Shown: positions 6,969 through 10,048 of the stretch, piece by piece
Layout: each line of letters begins with the position of its first letter
How positions within the stretch are numbered: the first letter of the stretch is position 1
Notes under the pieces: generated by a model
What the model was told of the DNA's origin: nothing
Seen by the model: the letters and a program-made list of their open reading frames with translations, nothing else
The model's database searches: none
Translations under genes and position numbers: made by a program
NCBI GenBank assembly: GCA_039923455.1
Contig: JBDTCS010000281.1
Span: forward strand, 1-10,048
Direction of reading: 5' to 3'
Origin: JBDTCS01 sp039923455
GTDB taxonomy: Bacteria > Bacteroidota > Ignavibacteria > Palsa-1295
Length of the DNA: 10,048 bases

Positions 6969-6988
6969 CCCGAAATCACGTATTCGGG
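6969..6988. repeat. Inverted repeat upstream of the NUDIX gene
   Basis: CCCGAA (6969-6974) and TTCGGG (6983-6988) are separated by eight bases. No T run follows, so it is not a terminator. It ends 25 bases before the TTG start and its right arm overlaps the start of the shared TATT(C/T)GGGCTGAAACT motif. It could be an operator or a leader hairpin, or chance. Confidence 0.4.
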
Positions 6989-6996
6989 CTGAAACT
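6981..6996 (+). promoter_or_regulatory. Shared intergenic motif, copy 1
   Basis: TATTCGGGCTGAAACT. It matches 8732-8747 in 15 of 16 bases. Both copies lie in gaps upstream of genes for a NUDIX enzyme and a lipoprotein. The motif is not one I recognise. It may be a promoter-proximal or regulator-binding site, or a fragment of a dispersed repeat. Confidence 0.35.
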
Positions 6997-7013
6997 CAAT
7001 AATTTAGAGAGGC

Positions 7014-7562
7014 TTGCTCAAGAAACTTCGTCGCATTAGCTCCCGTACGCTGCATGAGAACCCCTGGTGGAGCTATCGCCAGGATAGGTACTTACGCCCG
7101 GACGACACGGAAGGGGACTATTTCTACATCAAAACACCCGGCTCGGTGGCTATCATGGCCGAACTTCCGAACGGTAAGTTTTTGCTCTTGAAGCAGTTCC
7201 GATATCTGAATCAGACGGAGAGCTTGGAGTTTATCGGTGGGGGAATGAAGCCCGGGCATTCGCCGGAAGATTCCGCTCGGGAGGAGATGCTCGAAGAAGC
7301 GGGACTTACGGCTGATGAACTTATTCCTATCGGAAAATTCAATCCGATGAACGGCGCGACCGATGAGCTTTGTTTTGTGTTTCTTGCGCGTGGTTTGCAT
7401 CAGGATACTCCAAAGCCGGAGCAGACCGAAGAGTTTGAGCGCGTGGAGCTTAGTATGGAAGAGTTAGAAAGATTAATTGGCAATGGAACGCTGTGGGATG
7501 GTATGACGCTCGCGACGCTCTCGCTCTATCGTTCGTATTTGCTGGCATCGAAAAAGTTGTAA
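7014..7562 (+). CDS. NUDIX hydrolase, ADP-ribose pyrophosphatase-like
   Basis: A 182-residue cytoplasmic enzyme expected to hydrolyse a nucleoside diphosphate linked to another group; the resemblance is to ADP-ribose pyrophosphatases (NudF type). The N-terminal segment SSRTLHENPWWSYRQDRY (9-26), TPGSVAIM (41-48) and QFRYLNQTESLEFIGGGM (61-78) are typical of that subgroup. The NUDIX box follows, PGHSPEDSAREEMLEEAGL (80-98), with E91, E94 and E95 as likely metal ligands. The box is slightly unusual: the usual Glu of GX5E is His82 and the Arg of REUxEE is Glu90. FNPMNGATDELCFVFLARGL (109-128) fits the loop after the box. The start is TTG at 7014, since a TAG at 7005-7007 blocks extension and no ATG is near the N-terminus; AGAGAGG at 7006-7012 is too close to be a good ribosome binding site. 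Confidence 0.88.
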   Translation: MLKKLRRISSRTLHENPWWSYRQDRYLRPDDTEGDYFYIKTPGSVAIMAELPNGKFLLLKQFRYLNQTESLEFIGGGMKPGHSPEDSAREEMLEEAGLTADELIPIGKFNPMNGATDELCFVFLARGLHQDTPKPEQTEEFERVELSMEELERLIGNGTLWDGMTLATLSLYRSYLLASKKL

Positions 7563-7593
7563 TATTCCTTGGTTGGAGATCCATTTGTATCGC

Positions 7594-8700
7594 ATGAAGA
7601 TTTTTTTCCGCTTATCTATTGTATTCGTTTTGTTTGTGGTTGGGCTGGTGCTCTATGCGGGTACGAGTGTTCGATCGACAACCTCGTCGTTGCTTTTGCA
7701 TTTTAAGCAAGGCGATCTGCATCATCTTGCGATTCAAGAGGTGCTGCGAATCACGATGCATTTTCCGCAAGTTGATTTTGATGATCTGCGCCCAAGCGTT
7801 CGCACGACCGACTATGATTTTACCGAACATATCGATACGGTCTACGCAGATGGCTCCGCGCTATTTGCCGTAACGCTCGATTCGTTCAAGACTGCGATCG
7901 TCATTGGTGAGGGCCGAAGCAAGGAGCAATATTTTACGTTCAACACGAACGACGACTACGATCTGCAGCATAATTTTCACGATATTCGCGCACTCCCCAG
8001 AGCACAATTTCTCGGGCAGACTCTGCGCTTCACCGTTGGGACCGACGGATTGATTCGCAATTTTCAGAACCTCGCGAATTTCCATCGTAATACACTCGGC
8101 GAAGGTTATGATTATGATTTTACCCATGCGATGCTCTCGCTGACCGATTCGCTTCGAGTCGGGCAATTATTAGAACCCGGCTTTGGTGCCATTGCTGCTG
8201 CAACGAACAAACCGGAAGGAAGCGGTTTTACTTCGGCCTATACTGCGACAGAAATTCCTATCAAGCGAACCGTACTTCCGGTCAGCGTCAAACACAAAGG
8301 GACGGAGGACTCTATCACAATTCGCGCGACCTATTCGGATGCGCCAGCGAGAATAGACTACCTCGAAGGTTTGGCAGCGACGCTGGGGCTCACCGAGTAT
8401 AAAGGCAGCGGTTCGGGCTATGCCGTCGTCGCGAATGGCACAGTCGTTCGGGCGATGTACCGTGACACGAGCAACTCCAAATTACAAGTCGATATCGAGG
8501 CTGTGCCGGAGGAGATCATCCGTCAAGTTAAGTCTGTTCGGACTCCCGTCGCGGTGATTCGTGGCGGTAACGTCTCGGTCAAAGAGATCAAGGAGCATCG
8601 CGGAATCTACAAAGAACCCAAGATCGAGCCCGATTCCGATGCGACCGTTCTTGATCAGAACGGCCAGATCATCCGGCCTCCACTTCACGATAATCACTGA
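7594..8700 (+). CDS. Membrane-anchored extracytoplasmic protein, unknown function
   Basis: 368 residues from ATG 7594. The N-terminus (MKIFFRLS then hydrophobic residues 8-22) is a signal anchor or signal peptide without a lipobox. The rest is soluble and should lie outside the cytoplasm. A segment IDTVYADGSALFAVTLDS (80-97) and a GQTLRFTVGTDGLI region (141-154) resemble parts of the lipoprotein encoded at 8903-10015, suggesting a shared fold. The C-terminus (331-368) is charged and Pro-containing. Start choice is uncertain: TTG 7585 is in frame with GGAG (7575-7578) 6 bases before it, and TTG 7573 is also in frame. I prefer the ATG because most genes here lack a Shine-Dalgarno site. It follows the NUDIX gene by 31 bases and is probably on the same transcript. 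I do not recognise the family. Confidence 0.72.
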   Translation: MKIFFRLSIVFVLFVVGLVLYAGTSVRSTTSSLLLHFKQGDLHHLAIQEVLRITMHFPQVDFDDLRPSVRTTDYDFTEHIDTVYADGSALFAVTLDSFKTAIVIGEGRSKEQYFTFNTNDDYDLQHNFHDIRALPRAQFLGQTLRFTVGTDGLIRNFQNLANFHRNTLGEGYDYDFTHAMLSLTDSLRVGQLLEPGFGAIAAATNKPEGSGFTSAYTATEIPIKRTVLPVSVKHKGTEDSITIRATYSDAPARIDYLEGLAATLGLTEYKGSGSGYAVVANGTVVRAMYRDTSNSKLQVDIEAVPEEIIRQVKSVRTPVAVIRGGNVSVKEIKEHRGIYKEPKIEPDSDATVLDQNGQIIRPPLHDNH

Positions 8701-8731
8701 CCCATCTCGGGGCGAGCGATCAAGGACGACT

Positions 8732-8747
8732 TATTTGGGCTGAAACT
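8732..8747 (+). promoter_or_regulatory. Shared intergenic motif, copy 2
   Basis: TATTTGGGCTGAAACT, 15 of 16 bases identical to 6981-6996. It begins 31 bases after the stop of the membrane-anchored protein gene and lies 155 bases before the lipoprotein start. Its position just after one gene and before another leaves its role open. Confidence 0.35.
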
Positions 8748-8778
8748 TGCAATCGAAAGGATGGCCTCCGTTCGGTGC

Positions 8779-8852
8779 TATTTTTGCATAAGTTTTGTTC
8801 TTCGATGCAACGATACTTTGGGCTGTTTTGGCCCGTACTTGACTATAATTTG
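8779..8852 (+). promoter_or_regulatory. Possible promoter region of the downstream lipoprotein gene
   Basis: Two candidate elements lie in this gap. TATTTTTG at 8779-8786 is identical to the element before sucD. TATAATTTG at 8844-8852 contains a perfect TATAAT and has a TTTG at 8817-8820 upstream, but spacing fits neither the sigma-70 nor the Bacteroidota pattern exactly. Between them are a six-base inverted repeat, TTGCAT (8784-8789) with ATGCAA (8805-8810), and a short GGGC/GCCC palindrome (8820-8834) that could serve as an operator. All are weak individually. Confidence 0.3.
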
Positions 8853-8902
8853 CCCTTTGTTTTTGCTTTCCAATTATCATATCCTGACTTTATAAATACT
8901 GC

Positions 8903-10015
8903 ATGAAATTATTCTCACCTGACACATTCCAAAAGCCAGGCTTGGTTTTTCGCGTTGCGATACTTTTGGTACTTGGTATGACTGCGCTTGCCTCATGCAA
9001 GAACGACGGTTCATCGATTTCCAAATCACTCAATAGTTCTACCGGCACGAACGCTCCGGCGCTTGACACGAGCTCGACCGGCAAGGAGATCGCAGTTACC
9101 GAAAAAGATCATCACATCTATCTTCGCCCGAAGGTTGGTACGACGCAGCGTTATCATGTCTATAACAAGAGCCAGCGCACGATGACGGTCAATGATGATC
9201 TGTTCGGTGGCCCGCAAGGAAAAAAGGAGAGCACGAACATGACGGAATATTATATCCGTCAAACCGTTCGCTCGATTAAGCCTGACTCGAGCATCGACTT
9301 CGCGATTCGGATCGACTCTGTACTTTTTCAGATCACGCAGGATACGAATAAGATCCGTTACTCCAGCGCGAATCCGAAGGACAAGAACGACAAACGCTTT
9401 GCGCAGTACAACATTATTGCCGGTGAGGAATTTGGTGCGATCGTATCGCGTAACGGAGAGGTCACAGAAATGTACGGCTTGCAACACATGATCGCAACGA
9501 TGATGAAATCGGTGCCGGACTCGATGCAGAATGATCAGGTTCGCGACGTTGCAAATCGCCAACTCCAAAGTTTGCTCAATCAGTATCTTGGAATTTTGCT
9601 CACGCACATTCCGACGAAGCCAATAGCGAAGGATACTTCTTGGACGGTGCATGCAGAGACGAACTTGCCTGTCTCGGATGCTGTGCAATTTCCGGTAGTG
9701 ATCGATTCGAAAGAGACCGTGAAGGGGTTTGAAGATCGTGGCGGAGCAGTCCTTGTAGTGCTGGAGGCCAAGACGACGACCGTGCCGATGAAGACGGTTC
9801 TCGAACAAGGACCGATCAAAGCGACCCTTGGGAATTATGCTTCTTCGACCACTGCTACCACGCGTCTTGAGGATCTTTCGGGGTTACTTGTGCGCCGAGT
9901 TGTCAATCGTACGGAGTCGTATACATTCACTCTGGAATCGAAAGAGCAGGCCGGAAAAATGGCTCGGAGTCAGCAAACTTCGAACGAAGTCACGACGATC
10001 GATCTCTTGCAGTAA
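8903..10015 (+). CDS. Lipoprotein, unknown function
   Basis: A 370-residue predicted lipoprotein. The signal has a basic and hydrophobic stretch (about 14-28) and a lipobox LASC with Cys32. A Ser/Thr/Asn-rich linker covers about 33-65, typical of surface or periplasmic lipoproteins. The body starts at HIYLRPKVGTTQRYHVYNKS (71-90) and appears rich in beta strands; a central part (193-235) is helical. YYIRQTVRSIKPDSSIDFAIRIDS-type residues (117-139) and GEEFGAIVSRNGEV (174-187) line up with parts of the protein encoded at 7594-8700. The general look is that of Bacteroidota lipoproteins such as the DUF6263 group, but I cannot confirm that without a search. Start ATG 8903 gives a complete signal peptide; no ribosome binding site is visible. 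The gap before it is 202 bases, so it probably has its own promoter. Confidence 0.82.
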   Translation: MKLFSPDTFQKPGLVFRVAILLVLGMTALASCKNDGSSISKSLNSSTGTNAPALDTSSTGKEIAVTEKDHHIYLRPKVGTTQRYHVYNKSQRTMTVNDDLFGGPQGKKESTNMTEYYIRQTVRSIKPDSSIDFAIRIDSVLFQITQDTNKIRYSSANPKDKNDKRFAQYNIIAGEEFGAIVSRNGEVTEMYGLQHMIATMMKSVPDSMQNDQVRDVANRQLQSLLNQYLGILLTHIPTKPIAKDTSWTVHAETNLPVSDAVQFPVVIDSKETVKGFEDRGGAVLVVLEAKTTTVPMKTVLEQGPIKATLGNYASSTTATTRLEDLSGLLVRRVVNRTESYTFTLESKEQAGKMARSQQTSNEVTTIDLLQ

Positions 10016-10048
10016 ATGCGGAGATCGGTTCAGGGCAAATATTTATTT

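Noticed and set aside
9026..9808. 260-codon - strand ORF opposite the last lipoprotein
   Set aside because: Arg/His-rich composition typical of antisense shadows, no start signals, and it lies fully within a gene with a clear lipoprotein signal.
10016..10048. ATG directly after the last stop, open to the window edge
   Set aside because: Only 11 codons are visible and there is no ribosome binding site; it cannot be told from chance without the downstream sequence.

Overview
The window is an ordinary chromosomal stretch of a free-living bacterium, with nine protein genes, eight on the + strand and one on the - strand. The likely source is the Bacteroidota/Chlorobi-like (FCB) superphylum, possibly a Kapabacteria- or Ignavibacteria-type lineage. 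Three things suggest this: most genes lack a Shine-Dalgarno sequence, two intergenic regions carry a TAnnTTTG element like the Bacteroidota -7 box, and there are two LASC lipoproteins and several lineage-type secreted proteins of unknown function. This placement is an inference; no rRNA or other marker is present. There are no tRNA or rRNA genes, CRISPR arrays, insertion sequences or phage genes.

Layout. (1) Positions 2-3697 hold a tight co-directional cluster: the C-terminal part of a GMC-family flavin oxidoreductase, a lipoprotein with an extra transmembrane helix, and a calcineurin-type metallophosphoesterase with a membrane hairpin inside its fold. Gaps are 6 and 15 bases. (2) Positions 3720-4085 hold a VOC/glyoxalase-fold gene on the - strand, convergent with the phosphoesterase. 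(3) Positions 4086-4395 are a divergent promoter region. (4) Positions 4396-6329 hold sucD (succinyl-CoA synthetase alpha) followed 5 bases later by a small secreted or membrane protein gene. (5) Positions 6399-6884 hold ndk (GTG start) and a strong intrinsic terminator. (6) Positions 7014-8700 hold a NUDIX ADP-ribose pyrophosphatase-like gene (TTG start) and a membrane-anchored protein. (7) Positions 8903-10015 hold a lipoprotein that appears distantly related to that membrane-anchored protein.

The standout is sucD. A complete catalytic subunit of about 290 residues, with all key residues, continues in frame into about 110 residues of histone-H1-like Lys/Ala/Pro/Val pentapeptide repeats: 41 Lys, 3 Arg and no acidic residues in residues 301-413. 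A TCA-cycle enzyme that makes succinyl-CoA and carries a polycationic, nucleic-acid-binding-type tail is unusual. Three in-frame ATG codons at the junction also leave open that a free histone-like protein is made from the same gene.

How the genes work together: SucD and Ndk are both nucleotide-linked phosphate-transfer enzymes, but housekeeping proximity is enough to explain their being neighbours. The oxidoreductase, lipoprotein and phosphoesterase probably form one transcript acting at the membrane, with substrates that cannot be read from sequence.
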